NCBI GenBank assembly: GCA_002347265.1
Contig: DDYB01000023.1
Location: 1 to 64,000, forward strand
DNA length: 64,000 nt
From: Desulfobacteraceae bacterium UBA2245
Lineage (GTDB): Bacteria; Desulfobacterota; Desulfobacteria; Desulfobacterales; UBA2245
Reading direction: 5' to 3'
A program made the translations under genes and the position numbers. Below the pieces are notes generated by a model that was given only the letters and a program-made list of their open reading frames with translations, was not told where the DNA came from and searched no databases. Of the stretch, positions 25,017-34,379 are shown in pieces. Position 1 is the first letter of the stretch; each line of letters begins with the position of its first letter.

Positions 25017-26152
25017 AAAATGGCGATTTTCGGGAACCCGAAGAGCCGGCCGGTTTTGGAAGCGGCCGAAAACTGGTCATTGCCGGTGGCGTGACCGGCG
25101 GGCACCTGTTTCCCGGAGTGGCGATCGCCCAGGAGTTTCTCAGGGCGGATTCCCGGAATGCGGTTTTGTTTGTCAGCGCGGGCCGCCCCATGGAGCGTTC
25201 GATCCTGAGCAAAGCCGGATTTGAACTGCGCGCCATCGATGTTCAGGGCGTCAAGGGCCGGGGCCGGTTCAACCAGCTGGCAGCCTTGTTCAAACTGCCG
25301 GGAGCGGTATGGGAAAGTTCGATCATACTGAAGCAGTTCAAGGCGGACCTGGTGCTGGGGGTGGGAGGCTTTGCCGCCGGCCCGGTGCTCCTGGCGGCCC
25401 GTCTTCGCGGCATTCCCTGCGCGCTTCAGGAACAGAACATGCTGCCCGGCATCACCAACCGGATTCTTTCCCGCTGGGTCGGTCGAATCTATGTGTCGTT
25501 TCCCGAGTCCAGGAGCTATTTCGATCCGGAAAAGACCCTGCTGACCGGCAATCCGGTACGGCGGCAGATTCTTGAGGCGGCAGGAAAACAGCAGAAGGAC
25601 AAGGCCGGTATTTTTACCGTGCTGGTGCTCGGCGGCAGCCAGGGAGCGCACGCCCTCAATATGGCGGTTGTCGAGGCGCTCGAATTTCTGAAAGGCATGC
25701 CGATGCGGTTCATTCATCAGACCGGCGCGGCTGATTTTGAAAACACCCGCAGGGCCTATGAAGATCAGGGGGCATCGAACCGGGTTCAGGCATTTTTCGA
25801 CGATATGGGCGCCCTGTACGAGCAGGCGGATCTGGTGATATGCCGGGCCGGAGCGACGACCGTGGCCGAACTGGCGATCATGGGAAAACCGGCGATCTTT
25901 GTGCCCTTTCCCTTTGCCGCCGATGATCATCAGACATTGAACGCGCTCAGCCTGGTCAAGGCCGGCGCCGCGGAAATGATTCCCGAGCGGAATCTGACAG
26001 GGGAAATTCTGGCCGGGCGCATGCAGTATTATTACGAAAACCCGGAGATTCTATCCGGAATGGCGGCAAAGGCCGGGCAATTCGGAAAACCCGACGCCGC
26101 TGCCGTCATCGTGGCCGACTGTCTTCGAATCTGCAGCGAAACAGGCTGCTGA
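25004..26152 (+). CDS. murG: Undecaprenyl-PP-MurNAc-pentapeptide GlcNAc transferase MurG
   Basis: 382 residues from the ATG at 25004 inside the end of ftsW; a longer open frame extends upstream through ftsW and is rejected. The N-terminal glycine loop [18 protein letters not shown], a second glycine-rich loop GVGGFAAGP, and the C-terminal [10 protein letters not shown] and [30 protein letters not shown] are standard MurG motifs. It adds GlcNAc to lipid I to give lipid II on the inner face of the membrane. A 20-residue N-terminal extension precedes the first strand. murC follows after 20 bp. Confidence 0.95.
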   Translation: MAEIKNGDFREPEEPAGFGSGRKLVIAGGVTGGHLFPGVAIAQEFLRADSRNAVLFVSAGRPMERSILSKAGFELRAIDVQGVKGRGRFNQLAALFKLPGAVWESSIILKQFKADLVLGVGGFAAGPVLLAARLRGIPCALQEQNMLPGITNRILSRWVGRIYVSFPESRSYFDPEKTLLTGNPVRRQILEAAGKQQKDKAGIFTVLVLGGSQGAHALNMAVVEALEFLKGMPMRFIHQTGAADFENTRRAYEDQGASNRVQAFFDDMGALYEQADLVICRAGATTVAELAIMGKPAIFVPFPFAADDHQTLNALSLVKAGAAEMIPERNLTGEILAGRMQYYYENPEILSGMAAKAGQFGKPDAAAVIVADCLRICSETGC

Positions 26153-26172
26153 GACCCATAGAGGCGGAATTC

Positions 26173-27561
26173 ATGTATCAGAAAAAATATCACATACACT
26201 TTGTCGGCATCGGCGGCATCGGCATGAGCGGCATCGCGGAGCTGCTGCTGAATCTGGGCTACACGGTTTCAGGTTCCGACCTCAAAGGCTCGGATATCAC
26301 GGAGCGGCTCAGGAAACTGGGAGGGACCATCCATGAGGGGCACTGCGCCGATTACATTCAGAACGCGGACGTGGTGGTGACCTCCTCTGCCGTGAATCCG
26401 GAAAATCCCGAAATTCTGGCGGCCCGGTCCCTGGCCATTCCGGTGATTCCCAGGGCCGAGATGCTGGCCGAACTGATGCGGCTCAAGTACAGCGTGGCTG
26501 TGGCGGGCGCTCATGGAAAAACCACCACGACCTCCCTGGTGGCGTCGGTGCTGGAGCACGGCGGATATGATCCGACCGTGGTCATCGGAGGAAAACTCAG
26601 AAGCATCGGCGTCAACGCCTTTCTCGGCAAAGGTGAATTCATCGTGGCCGAAGCCGATGAAAGCGACGGTTCGTTTTTGAAGATGTCGCCCACCATCGCC
26701 GTGGTGACCAACATCGACCGGGAGCATCTGGATTATTATAAAGGTCTGGACGAGATCAAGGAGACCTTTCTGAATTTTCTGGATCGGATTCCATTTTACG
26801 GTCTGGCGGTGCTGTGCCTGGACAACGAACCGCTTCAGGACCTGATTCCGCGGATAAAAAAACGCTACACCACCTACGGCATGAGTCCGCAGGCGGATTT
26901 TCAGGCCCGGAATGTCGAATTCGAAGGACTCAGGAGCCGGTTTTCCGTTTATTTCCGGGGGGATCTGCTGGGGGAAATGATTCTGAATCTTCCGGGCATG
27001 CACAATGTTTACAATGCGCTGGCCGCCATCGCCGTCGGCCGGGAGCTGAACATCGCTTTTGAAAAGGTCAAGTCCGCCCTTGAGAACCATGCCGGGGTTC
27101 AGCGCCGGATCGAGATCAAGGGCGATGCATGCGGGATCACCGTGGTCGATGATTACGGCCATCACCCGACGGAGATCAAGACCACGCTGAATGCCGTCAA
27201 AAACAGCTGGCCGGACAGAAGAACCATCGTGGTGTTTCAACCGCACCGGTACACGCGGACCCGCGCCCTGATGGATGAATTTTCCCGGGCTTTTTTTCAG
27301 TCGGACCGCCTGCTGGTGCTGCCGATATACGCCGCCAGCGAGGCCCGGATCGAAGGCGTGGACAGCCGGATCCTGTGTGACCAGATCCATGCCTTCGGGT
27401 ACAAGGAGGTCCTTTACGTGGAAAGTTTTGATGCGGCGATCGGAGAACTCCGTCGAATGCTGCAACCCGGAGATATCGTGCTGACCCTGGGCGCCGGCGA
27501 TGTCTGGAAGGTCGGAGAGACCCTGCTTGCGGATCTCCGGTCGAATCCGCCCGCTCAATAA
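26173..27561 (+). CDS. murC: UDP-N-acetylmuramate--L-alanine ligase MurC
   Basis: 462 residues, normal length. [17 protein letters not shown] opens the N-terminal domain. The ATPase P-loop is [14 protein letters not shown], followed by EADESDGSF and [11 protein letters not shown], and the C-terminal domain has [12 protein letters not shown] and FQPHRYTRT. It joins L-alanine to UDP-MurNAc, the first amino acid of the stem peptide. The stop codon abuts the following murB region directly, supporting tight translational coupling. Confidence 0.95.
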   Translation: MYQKKYHIHFVGIGGIGMSGIAELLLNLGYTVSGSDLKGSDITERLRKLGGTIHEGHCADYIQNADVVVTSSAVNPENPEILAARSLAIPVIPRAEMLAELMRLKYSVAVAGAHGKTTTTSLVASVLEHGGYDPTVVIGGKLRSIGVNAFLGKGEFIVAEADESDGSFLKMSPTIAVVTNIDREHLDYYKGLDEIKETFLNFLDRIPFYGLAVLCLDNEPLQDLIPRIKKRYTTYGMSPQADFQARNVEFEGLRSRFSVYFRGDLLGEMILNLPGMHNVYNALAAIAVGRELNIAFEKVKSALENHAGVQRRIEIKGDACGITVVDDYGHHPTEIKTTLNAVKNSWPDRRTIVVFQPHRYTRTRALMDEFSRAFFQSDRLLVLPIYAASEARIEGVDSRILCDQIHAFGYKEVLYVESFDAAIGELRRMLQPGDIVLTLGAGDVWKVGETLLADLRSNPPAQ

Positions 27562-27579
27562 ATGCTTAAGGAAAGCATC

Positions 27580-28515
27580 ATGCAGCCGGAATGGAGAAAG
27601 TGGCTTTCGGAAACTTTAAACACCGCGGTTCGTTTCGACGAACCCATGGCGGCGCACACCGCTCTTGGAGTGGGGGGGCCGGCCTGGGCGTATGCGGCGC
27701 CGGAAAGCCTTTCTCAACTCCGAAAGCTGGTAAAAGGCGCCGCGCAGCGACAGATTCCATGCTGGGTGATCGGTTCGGGCTCCAATCTTCTGGTCAGGGA
27801 CCGGGGCATTCCGGGCCTGGTGATCTGCCTTCATCGATGTCTTTCCCGGATCGAAGAAACCGGCCGCGGGCGGAAGGCGATGGTTTCAGCCATGGCCGGG
27901 GTCAGACTGCCGGTGCTTTGCGGGTATGCCCAGCGCAGGGGGTTTGCGGGCCTGGAGTTTGCCTGGGGCATTCCCGGAACCGTCGGCGGGGCCGTATTCA
28001 TGAATGCGGGAACCGCTTCGGGCACCATGGCCGATGTGGTGCAATCCGTCAGCGTTCTTTTGCCGGGAAACCGGATTCAGCGCCTGGAAAAAGAAGCATT
28101 GTCCTTCTCGTACCGAAGGCTTTCCTGCCCGGTTCCGGACTGGGACAGGGGAGGGGCGATCATTCTGGAGGCCTCACTGGGCCTGCGGCCGGAAAATCCC
28201 GGCGTTCTCAGAGAGAAAGCCGTTCGTATTCTGCGCCAGAGACGCGAAACACAACCGGTTTCGGCAAAAAGCGCCGGCAGTTTCTTCAAGAATCCGATCG
28301 GCGGGAAAACCGCCGGCGAACTTCTGGATCGGGCCGGTTTAAAGGGAATGACGATCGGAGGGGCTCAGATTTCGCCCAAACATGCCAATTTCATCATCAA
28401 CCTTGGAAACGCATCGGCGGCCGATGTTCTGGCGTTGATGGAGACTGCCCGGCAAGCCGTTCTGGAGAAGTTCGGCGTGTACCTGGAAACGGAGGTCAAA
28501 ATTGTTGGGGAATAA
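27580..28515 (+). CDS. murB: UDP-N-acetylenolpyruvoylglucosamine reductase MurB
   Basis: 311 residues from the ATG at 27580, which has AAGGAAAG at proper spacing; an in-frame ATG 18 bp earlier directly touches the murC stop. It is a type II (shorter) MurB: the FAD-binding VIGSGSNLLVRDRGIPGLV, GLEFAWGIPGTVGGAVFMNAG, the catalytic SAGSFFKNP (Ser proton donor) and the C-terminal HANFIINLG. It reduces enolpyruvyl-UDP-GlcNAc to UDP-MurNAc with NADPH. It overlaps ftsQ by 14 bp. There is no ddl gene between murB and ftsQ, unlike in enterobacteria. Confidence 0.93.
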   Translation: MQPEWRKWLSETLNTAVRFDEPMAAHTALGVGGPAWAYAAPESLSQLRKLVKGAAQRQIPCWVIGSGSNLLVRDRGIPGLVICLHRCLSRIEETGRGRKAMVSAMAGVRLPVLCGYAQRRGFAGLEFAWGIPGTVGGAVFMNAGTASGTMADVVQSVSVLLPGNRIQRLEKEALSFSYRRLSCPVPDWDRGGAIILEASLGLRPENPGVLREKAVRILRQRRETQPVSAKSAGSFFKNPIGGKTAGELLDRAGLKGMTIGGAQISPKHANFIINLGNASAADVLALMETARQAVLEKFGVYLETEVKIVGE

Positions 28516-29365
28516 AAGGGTTCGGCGGAATCATTACAGGGTGAGCCGGCAATACCGGTGGGAAGCCAGGAAAAGATTCCTGCTCGTATGGGTCAGGATC
28601 GCCGCGGGGATATCGGCGGTGGCGGTCATGAGCGGAATTTTTATCTTCGGGTATGATCTTGCCACTCAGTGCGACTATTTCAGAACCCGTGAGATTCGCG
28701 TGGAGGGCGCCCGGCGGCTGAGCGTTTCCGAAGTCATCGAAAAAGCCGGCGTGCATGAAGGCATCAACGCGCTGTCCGTCAATCTGTTCAAGACGCAGAA
28801 GCAGCTTCTGGATCACCCCTGGATTGCGCAGGCCGAGATCGGGCTTGAACTGCCTTCGACGATTCGAATCAGAATTGTTGAGGAAGAGCCTCTGGCGGTG
28901 GTCGATCTGGGCCGCAGGTATGTCATCAACACGAAGGGTGAAATATTTAAAAGATGGGAACCATCGGATCCGGAGCGCCTCCCCGTGGTCGGCGGACTGG
29001 AATACTCGGATCTGGCGGTGCCGGATGGAACCTGCAGTGAATCCTTCCGCGCGGTAATGAAAGTGCTCCGGCTGGGAAGCGATGCCGACGCCGTCGTGCC
29101 GGTTCACATGGTCAAGAGAATTCATGTGGATCATGAAATGGGACTGACCGTGTTTGCCTTTGACCGACCCAGAATGATCAAGCTGGGTTACGAAAGGTAT
29201 TCCGAAAAATATGACAGGCTCAGAGACGTGATGACCTATCTCAAGGAACGTCCTGAAGTCTCTGATTTTGAATCGATCGATCTCAATGATCCGGGACGCA
29301 TCGTCATTGCCCCGGTTCCATTGGATTGTTCCGGCAAGGATGGCAAGGAGGTCAAAGGTGCATGA
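28502..29365 (+). CDS. ftsQ: Cell division protein FtsQ
   Basis: 287 residues. A basic cytoplasmic N-terminus (KRVRRNHYRVSRQYRWEARKR), one transmembrane helix (about residues 31-52), then a POTRA domain beginning TREIRVEGARRLSVSEV and the FtsQ domain ending near PGRIVIAPVP. The start is one of two tandem TTG codons at 28502/28505, with GGAGG just upstream; no ATG is available. FtsQ links FtsA/FtsZ-side and septal wall-synthesis proteins. It overlaps both murB (14 bp) and ftsA (8 bp). Confidence 0.88.
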   Translation: MLGNKRVRRNHYRVSRQYRWEARKRFLLVWVRIAAGISAVAVMSGIFIFGYDLATQCDYFRTREIRVEGARRLSVSEVIEKAGVHEGINALSVNLFKTQKQLLDHPWIAQAEIGLELPSTIRIRIVEEEPLAVVDLGRRYVINTKGEIFKRWEPSDPERLPVVGGLEYSDLAVPDGTCSESFRAVMKVLRLGSDADAVVPVHMVKRIHVDHEMGLTVFAFDRPRMIKLGYERYSEKYDRLRDVMTYLKERPEVSDFESIDLNDPGRIVIAPVPLDCSGKDGKEVKGA

Positions 29366-30584
29366 CAAGGCAGAGATCATTGTAGGTCTGGACATCGGCA
29401 CGACCAAGATCTGCGCGGTGGTGGGCGAAATATCGGGTCGGGACATCAACATCATCGGCGTGGGGTCTCATCCGTCCATCGGCCTGAGAAAAGGCGTGGT
29501 GGTGAATATCGAATCCACGGTGGATTCCATCAAGAAGGCGGTCGAAGAGGCCGAGCTCATGGCGGGGTGCGAGATTTCATCCGTATACGCGGGCATCGCC
29601 GGAGGGCATATCACCGGATTCAACAGCCGGGGCATCATTGCCGTGAAGAATCAGGAAGTGAGCGAGAACGATGTGGAACGGGTGGTGGACGCGGCCCGGG
29701 CCCTGGCCATTCCGATGGACCGCGAGGTGATCCATGTGATTCCTCAGGAATTTATCGTGGACGACCAGCCGGGAATTCAGAATCCGGTCGGCATGACCGG
29801 AGTCCGGCTGGAAGCCAAGGTGCATATCGTAACCGGCGCGGTGACATCGGCCCACAACATCGTCAAATGCGCCAACCGTTCCGGGCTGGATGTCTGTGAT
29901 ATCGTTCTGGAATCTCTGGCTTCCGGAGAGGCCGTTCTGACCGATGAGGAAAAAGATCTGGGCACGGCGCTGATCGATCTGGGCGGCGGAACGACGGACC
30001 TTGCGATCTTTTCCGGCAAAAACATCAAGCACACGTTTGTCCTGGGCCTGGGCGGCAACAATCTGACCAATGATATCGCCATCGGTCTTCGGGCGCCCAT
30101 GGCGGAGGCCGAATTAATCAAGATCAAGTACGGAAGCTGCGTGTCGCACAAGATCAGCAGCGATGAGACCATTGAGGTTCCGGGCATGGGCGGCAGAAAG
30201 CCCAGAAAACTTCCCCGGCAGATTCTCGGAGAGATTCTGGAGCCGCGGATGGAAGAAATTTTTACGCTGGTCAAACGGGAGATCGATCGTTCCGAAATGG
30301 CGAACATGATTTCCTCCGGAATCGTGATCACCGGAGGCTCCGCCCTTCTGGACGGAATCAGCGAGGTGGCCGAGTCGATCCTCCATCTCCCCACGCGTAT
30401 CGGAACGCCCAGGGGAATCAGCGGTCTGGTCGACGTGGTCAACAATCCGATGTATGCAACCGCGGTCGGGCTGGTCATTTACGGCGCCAAACACCGGCCG
30501 ACAAAAAATTTCCGGATACGGGACACCAACATCTTCAACCGGGTGATTACCCGTATGAAACGATGGTTTAAAGAGGTGATTTGA
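29358..30584 (+). CDS. ftsA: Cell division actin-like protein FtsA
   Basis: 408 residues from a GTG at 29358 preceded by AAGGAGG (29345-29351); the longer frame reading back into ftsQ is rejected. Actin-fold motifs: IVGLDIGTTKICAVV (phosphate 1), LIDLGGGTTDLA (phosphate 2) and GIVITGGSALLDGI (adenosine loop). The 1C subdomain region has GVVVNIESTVDSI. A C-terminal amphipathic membrane-targeting helix is present (FNRVITRMKRWFKEVI). It tethers FtsZ filaments to the membrane. ftsZ follows after 95 bp. Confidence 0.95.
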   Translation: MHDKAEIIVGLDIGTTKICAVVGEISGRDINIIGVGSHPSIGLRKGVVVNIESTVDSIKKAVEEAELMAGCEISSVYAGIAGGHITGFNSRGIIAVKNQEVSENDVERVVDAARALAIPMDREVIHVIPQEFIVDDQPGIQNPVGMTGVRLEAKVHIVTGAVTSAHNIVKCANRSGLDVCDIVLESLASGEAVLTDEEKDLGTALIDLGGGTTDLAIFSGKNIKHTFVLGLGGNNLTNDIAIGLRAPMAEAELIKIKYGSCVSHKISSDETIEVPGMGGRKPRKLPRQILGEILEPRMEEIFTLVKREIDRSEMANMISSGIVITGGSALLDGISEVAESILHLPTRIGTPRGISGLVDVVNNPMYATAVGLVIYGAKHRPTKNFRIRDTNIFNRVITRMKRWFKEVI

Positions 30585-30679
30585 ACGGATTCAGGGGGAA
30601 CCATCCGCTAATTGAGCGGCGGATGCCGGCGGCGCGGGGCCGTCGTGGTTCAGCACATCAACTTAGAGACGGGGGAAGG

Positions 30680-31867
30680 ATGTTTACTTACGTGGATAGC
30701 GAAAAGAGTGCAAAAATCAAGGTAATCGGTGTGGGCGGGGCTGGCGGCAATGCGATCAACAATATGATCGAGGCCAACCTCAAGGGCGTGAAGTTTATCG
30801 CAGCCAATACGGATGCCCAGGCCCTGGAAATGTCCAAGGCGCCTGCGTTGATTCAGCTCGGTGAACGGCTGACCGAAGGCCTGGGCGCGGGCGCCAATCC
30901 GCAGGTGGGAAAAGAGGCGGCGCTGGAAAACGCGGATGAGATCCGCGCCGCACTGGCCGACAGTCATATGGTGTTTATCACCGCCGGATTCGGCGGAGGC
31001 ACCGGCACCGGGGCGGCCCCGGTGATCGCCGAAATCGCCAAGGAACTCGGCGCGCTGACCGTGGCCGTGGTGAGCCGTCCGTTTTCCTTTGAGGGCAAAA
31101 AAAGGGCGAGACAGGCCGAAGAGGGGATAGAGGCCTTGAAGGAGGTGGCTGATACGGTCATCACCATTCCCAACGACCGGCTTCGGGGTCTGGCCGGAAA
31201 AAACGCCAAGATGCTGGATATGTTCAAAAAAGCCGATGAAATTCTGCTGCATTCGGTCAAGAGCATCACCGATCTGATCATGTTAAAAGGCCTGGTCAAC
31301 CTGGACTTTGCCGATGTGCGGACCATCATGTCCAAGGCGGGAATGGCGATCATGGGCATCGGAATCGCCAGCGGCGAAAACCGCGCGGTTATAGCCGCCG
31401 AGCGGGCTATCTCCCATCCGCTTCTGGAGGATATTTCCATTCACGGCGCCAGAGGCGTGCTGGTCAATATCGCCAGCACCAGCGATCTGACCATGGAGGA
31501 GATGAGCGAGGCGTCGGAGCGCATCTACACCGAGGTCGGGGATGACGCCGAGATCATCTGGGGCGCGGTGGTTGATGAGAGCCTGGGCGAGGAGATCCGG
31601 GTCACCGTGATTGCCACCGGTATCGGAAGCGAGAATGAAAGACAGGCGAAGGGTAGAAAAATACAGGATATTGCTCCCCGTGGAAGGCTTCGGGATGTCA
31701 CGCCGGAAGACATTCAGCAGGCGGTTGATTATGAAGAGCCGACCTACATCCGTCAGAAGGCGGCCGGCGGAGAGGCGGGCGCCGCGCAGTACCGCGGCTA
31801 CAAGGGCATCGTTCTGGACAGCAATGATCTGGAAATCCCCACGTTTTTGAGAAGAAAGGCGGATTGA
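30680..31867 (+). CDS. ftsZ: Cell division tubulin homologue FtsZ
   Basis: 395 residues from the ATG at 30680 with GGGGGAAGG just upstream; an in-frame ATG at 30581 would add an unlikely basic extension. The tubulin signature GGGTGTGAAP is at 105-114, with IKVIGVGGAGGNAINNM at the start and the T7 loop NLDFADVRTIM. The C-terminal peptide LEIPTFLRRKAD is the conserved tail that binds FtsA and other partners. FtsZ polymerises with GTP to form the Z ring. It closes the dcw cluster; a 95-bp gap before it may carry a local promoter, but I see no clear consensus there. Confidence 0.97.
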   Translation: MFTYVDSEKSAKIKVIGVGGAGGNAINNMIEANLKGVKFIAANTDAQALEMSKAPALIQLGERLTEGLGAGANPQVGKEAALENADEIRAALADSHMVFITAGFGGGTGTGAAPVIAEIAKELGALTVAVVSRPFSFEGKKRARQAEEGIEALKEVADTVITIPNDRLRGLAGKNAKMLDMFKKADEILLHSVKSITDLIMLKGLVNLDFADVRTIMSKAGMAIMGIGIASGENRAVIAAERAISHPLLEDISIHGARGVLVNIASTSDLTMEEMSEASERIYTEVGDDAEIIWGAVVDESLGEEIRVTVIATGIGSENERQAKGRKIQDIAPRGRLRDVTPEDIQQAVDYEEPTYIRQKAAGGEAGAAQYRGYKGIVLDSNDLEIPTFLRRKAD

Positions 31868-31906
31868 TCGGCGGATCGGCAAATAGACCGCGGATGATGC
31901 TTCTGA

Positions 31907-33622
31907 ATGGCGGGCAGAAAACCCAATAAAACCGGAGAACCGGTCGAATCCGGCGTTATTCGGAAAGACTGGCGCGGAAAAATCCGGGTGGCGCTGGCGT
32001 ATCCCAACCAGTACCGCGTCGGCATGTCCAGTCTGGGTTTTCAGACGGTCTATCAGCAGCTCAACGCCTTCGAAAACGTGGTCTGCGAGCGGGTTTTTCC
32101 GCCCGAAGAAGATGCCGGTGCGGCAACGCCGGTGCTGTCTCTAGAATCCAGGCAGCCTCTGGCCGCCTTTGATATCATTGCCTTTTCCATATCCTTCGAG
32201 AACGACTATTTGAACGTTCTGCGCATTTTGAAAGCAGCCGGGCTCCCCCTGCGATCCGAAAACAGAGTTTTCCCCCATCCTCTGGTGATCGCGGGGGGAG
32301 TGGCCTGCCTGCTGAACCCCGAACCCATTTCCCCCTTCATCGACTGTTTTCTGATCGGCGAAGCCGAGACTCTGCTCGCCGGATTTCTGGAACGCTTCGA
32401 TCCGAAGGCCGGGCGTTCGTCCATGCTCAACGAAATGGCCAGGACCCTGCCGGGTATCTATGTTCCGCAAAACTACCGGGTGCGTTATCACCGGAACGGC
32501 GCCATCTCCGAAAGGATTCCGCTCAACGGAGCCCCTTCAACGATTCGACGCCGGTATCTGGCCGATATTTCGGAAACCGCCACCTGCTCTTGCATTCTGA
32601 CGCCCGACGCGGTCTTCAACGATTCGTTTCTGGTGGAGGTCAGCCGGGGGTGCCCGCACGGGTGCCGTTTCTGCGCAGCGGGTTTCGTATACCGGCCGCC
32701 GAGGTTCAGACCGCTCTCCATGCTGGCGCAATGCATTGCCGAAGGTCGGGCTGTGTCCGACAAGATCGGGCTGGTGGGCGCGGCGGTTTCCGATCTTCCG
32801 GGCCTCGTCGAACTGTGCGGAAAATTCAGCCAGGATGACTGCCGTCTTTCCTTCAGCTCACTGAGGGCGGACAAACTGGCGCCGGAGCTGATTGCGGCCT
32901 TGAAAAAAAGCCGGGTCAAGACCGCCACCGTTGCGCCGGACGCCGGAACTGAAAGACTGCGGGCGGTCATCAACAAGGGACTGGACGAGGCCGATATTCT
33001 GAATGCCGCCGAAGCGCTGGTTGCCGGAGGAATTCCGAATCTGCGGCTGTACTTCATGATCGGACTCCCGACGGAAACCGACGCGGATGCCGTCGGAATC
33101 GCGGAACTCTGCAAGCGGATCAAACACCGTTTTCTCAAAGCCTCGAAAATTCGGGGCCGCATGGGCAAGATCACGGTCAGTCTGAACTGCTTTGTCCCCA
33201 AACCGTTTACGCCCTTTCAATGGGTCGCCATGGAGGAAACCGGCGTTCTGAAATACAGGATCAAAAAAATCAAGGAAATTCTCGGAAAGGTTCCGAATGT
33301 CGAGGTGTATGCCGACATGCCTCGGTGGGCCTATATTCAGGGCGTGCTGTCCAGAGGCGACCGAAGGGTCGCCGAGCTTCTCGAGGCGAATCTGGAAGAT
33401 AAAGGAAACTGGACCAGGACATTCAAGCGTTCGCCGGTAAATCCGGATTTTTATGCCTGCCGCGAGCGCGCGGATGATGAGGTTTTGCCCTGGGACTTCA
33501 TCGATCACGGAATCCGAAAATCCTATCTGATTCAAGAGCGCGACAAAGCCCTTCAGGGACAAACGACTCCGGCATGCCCCCCGGATTTCTGCGACCAGTG
33601 CCGTCGCTGCCGCAACGACTGA
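31907..33622 (+). CDS. B12-binding domain radical SAM protein (TIGR03960-like N-terminal half)
   Basis: 571 residues. The N-terminal 200 residues form a cobalamin-binding-like Rossmann region (VALAYPNQYRVGMSSLGFQTVY and IIAFSISFENDYLNVLRIL). The radical SAM cluster motif follows in VSRGCPHGCRFCAAG (CxxxCxxC), then the barrel and a cysteine-rich tail (CPPDFCDQCRRC). It resembles the TIGR03960 family, often fused or adjacent to a TIGR03936 protein and RNase G in other genomes; here the partner is absent. The reaction is not known. It lies 39 bp after ftsZ on the same strand and may be read through from the division cluster. Confidence 0.82.
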   Translation: MAGRKPNKTGEPVESGVIRKDWRGKIRVALAYPNQYRVGMSSLGFQTVYQQLNAFENVVCERVFPPEEDAGAATPVLSLESRQPLAAFDIIAFSISFENDYLNVLRILKAAGLPLRSENRVFPHPLVIAGGVACLLNPEPISPFIDCFLIGEAETLLAGFLERFDPKAGRSSMLNEMARTLPGIYVPQNYRVRYHRNGAISERIPLNGAPSTIRRRYLADISETATCSCILTPDAVFNDSFLVEVSRGCPHGCRFCAAGFVYRPPRFRPLSMLAQCIAEGRAVSDKIGLVGAAVSDLPGLVELCGKFSQDDCRLSFSSLRADKLAPELIAALKKSRVKTATVAPDAGTERLRAVINKGLDEADILNAAEALVAGGIPNLRLYFMIGLPTETDADAVGIAELCKRIKHRFLKASKIRGRMGKITVSLNCFVPKPFTPFQWVAMEETGVLKYRIKKIKEILGKVPNVEVYADMPRWAYIQGVLSRGDRRVAELLEANLEDKGNWTRTFKRSPVNPDFYACRERADDEVLPWDFIDHGIRKSYLIQERDKALQGQTTPACPPDFCDQCRRCRND

Positions 33623-33942
33623 TTTTCCGACCGCCTTCGAATCAAAACCCAAAAAAGACAGCTTTCTGAAAAGTCCGGGTCCTGAGCGGCGCGGCGGTCG
33701 CATTTTTGCCTTTTACAAAACCCACGAAAAACTTCCGCGCTCAATTTCCGATGCCGACCTGTTGCGGAGCCAAATGCGGGATTCTGGAAAAAAATATTAC
33801 TGAAAAAACGAATTTCAAAAGCTGGAAAAATCGGAAATCGAAAAAATACTTGAAATTGTTTCCGCTTGATGATAGCAGATTCTCTTTGGTTTTAAGCGTT
33901 CATTTTACACCAACTTAACTTTCTGAAAGGGATGGATCAAAA
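33623..33942 (+). other. Intergenic region upstream of the Rnf operon
   Basis: 320 bp without a gene I can support. A 70-codon open frame is present (33706-33918), but it has no ribosome binding site and no recognisable sequence. The 3' half turns AT-rich, as expected for the promoter of the cytochrome-rnf operon, but no good -35/-10 pair was found. A GAAAGG lies ahead of the cytochrome start. Confidence 0.4.
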
Positions 33943-34305
33943 ATGACAAAGAAAGATCTGCAACTTGCTTACGCCCTGGCAATTGTTTGTTTCGTTGTGG
34001 GTATTATAAGCTATGCAGCCTTTCCTGCCAAAACGCCGGACACGCCGCTCCGGCTGATGTTTCACAGCTCGGCAGGAAAGATTTGGTTCGACCACGATAC
34101 CCACGCGGATCAGGCAGGTTACGGCATTTCTTGCGAGGATTGCCATCATTACACGGATCCGTATAAGTGTGGCGAGTGCCATGCTTTGGAGAGCGATGAC
34201 GAATCTGTTCCCAAACGGTCGGACGCCTTCCACAAGCAGTGCATCGATTGCCACAAGGAAGGCGGGGCCGGCCCGGTGGAGTGCAGTGCGTGTCACGTCA
34301 TGTAA
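33943..34305 (+). CDS. Membrane-anchored tetraheme cytochrome c (cytochrome c3 family), Rnf-associated
   Basis: 120 residues. One N-terminal membrane segment (about 9-27, LAYALAIVCFVVGIISYAAF) serves as uncleaved anchor or signal peptide. Four CXXCH heme sites follow: CEDCH, CGECH, CIDCH and CSACH, with several additional histidines (for example FDHDTH) that could be axial ligands. This is the class III cytochrome c3 pattern, located on the periplasmic side. It is the first gene of the rnf operon, as in Methanosarcina acetivorans, where a multiheme cytochrome heads rnfCDGEAB. It is a likely electron partner of the Rnf complex. A strong terminator lies between it and rnfC. Confidence 0.88.
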   Translation: MTKKDLQLAYALAIVCFVVGIISYAAFPAKTPDTPLRLMFHSSAGKIWFDHDTHADQAGYGISCEDCHHYTDPYKCGECHALESDDESVPKRSDAFHKQCIDCHKEGGAGPVECSACHVM

Positions 34306-34338
34306 GCCAGACGGTTGCAAAACCGCTGGCTTTTTTTT
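34305..34338 (+). terminator. Intrinsic terminator between the cytochrome gene and rnfC
   Basis: AGCCAG (34305-34310) pairs with CTGGCT (34326-34331) and CGGTT (34312-34316) with AACCG (34321-34325), with a 4-base loop and one bulge, followed by an unbroken run of eight T. It starts at the last base of the cytochrome stop codon. It would make the cytochrome the most abundant product of the operon and rnfC onwards a read-through product. Confidence 0.75.
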
Positions 34339-34379
34339 CGCCCTTTGACACTAAAACGCGAAAAGAAAAAGGTTGAATT

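Noticed and set aside
29577..30494. Minus-strand frames opposite ftsA and ftsZ
   Set aside because: They mirror strongly conserved genes and have no independent support.
33706..33918. 70-codon frame before the Rnf cytochrome gene
   Set aside because: No ribosome binding site, odd composition, and it lies where the operon promoter is expected.
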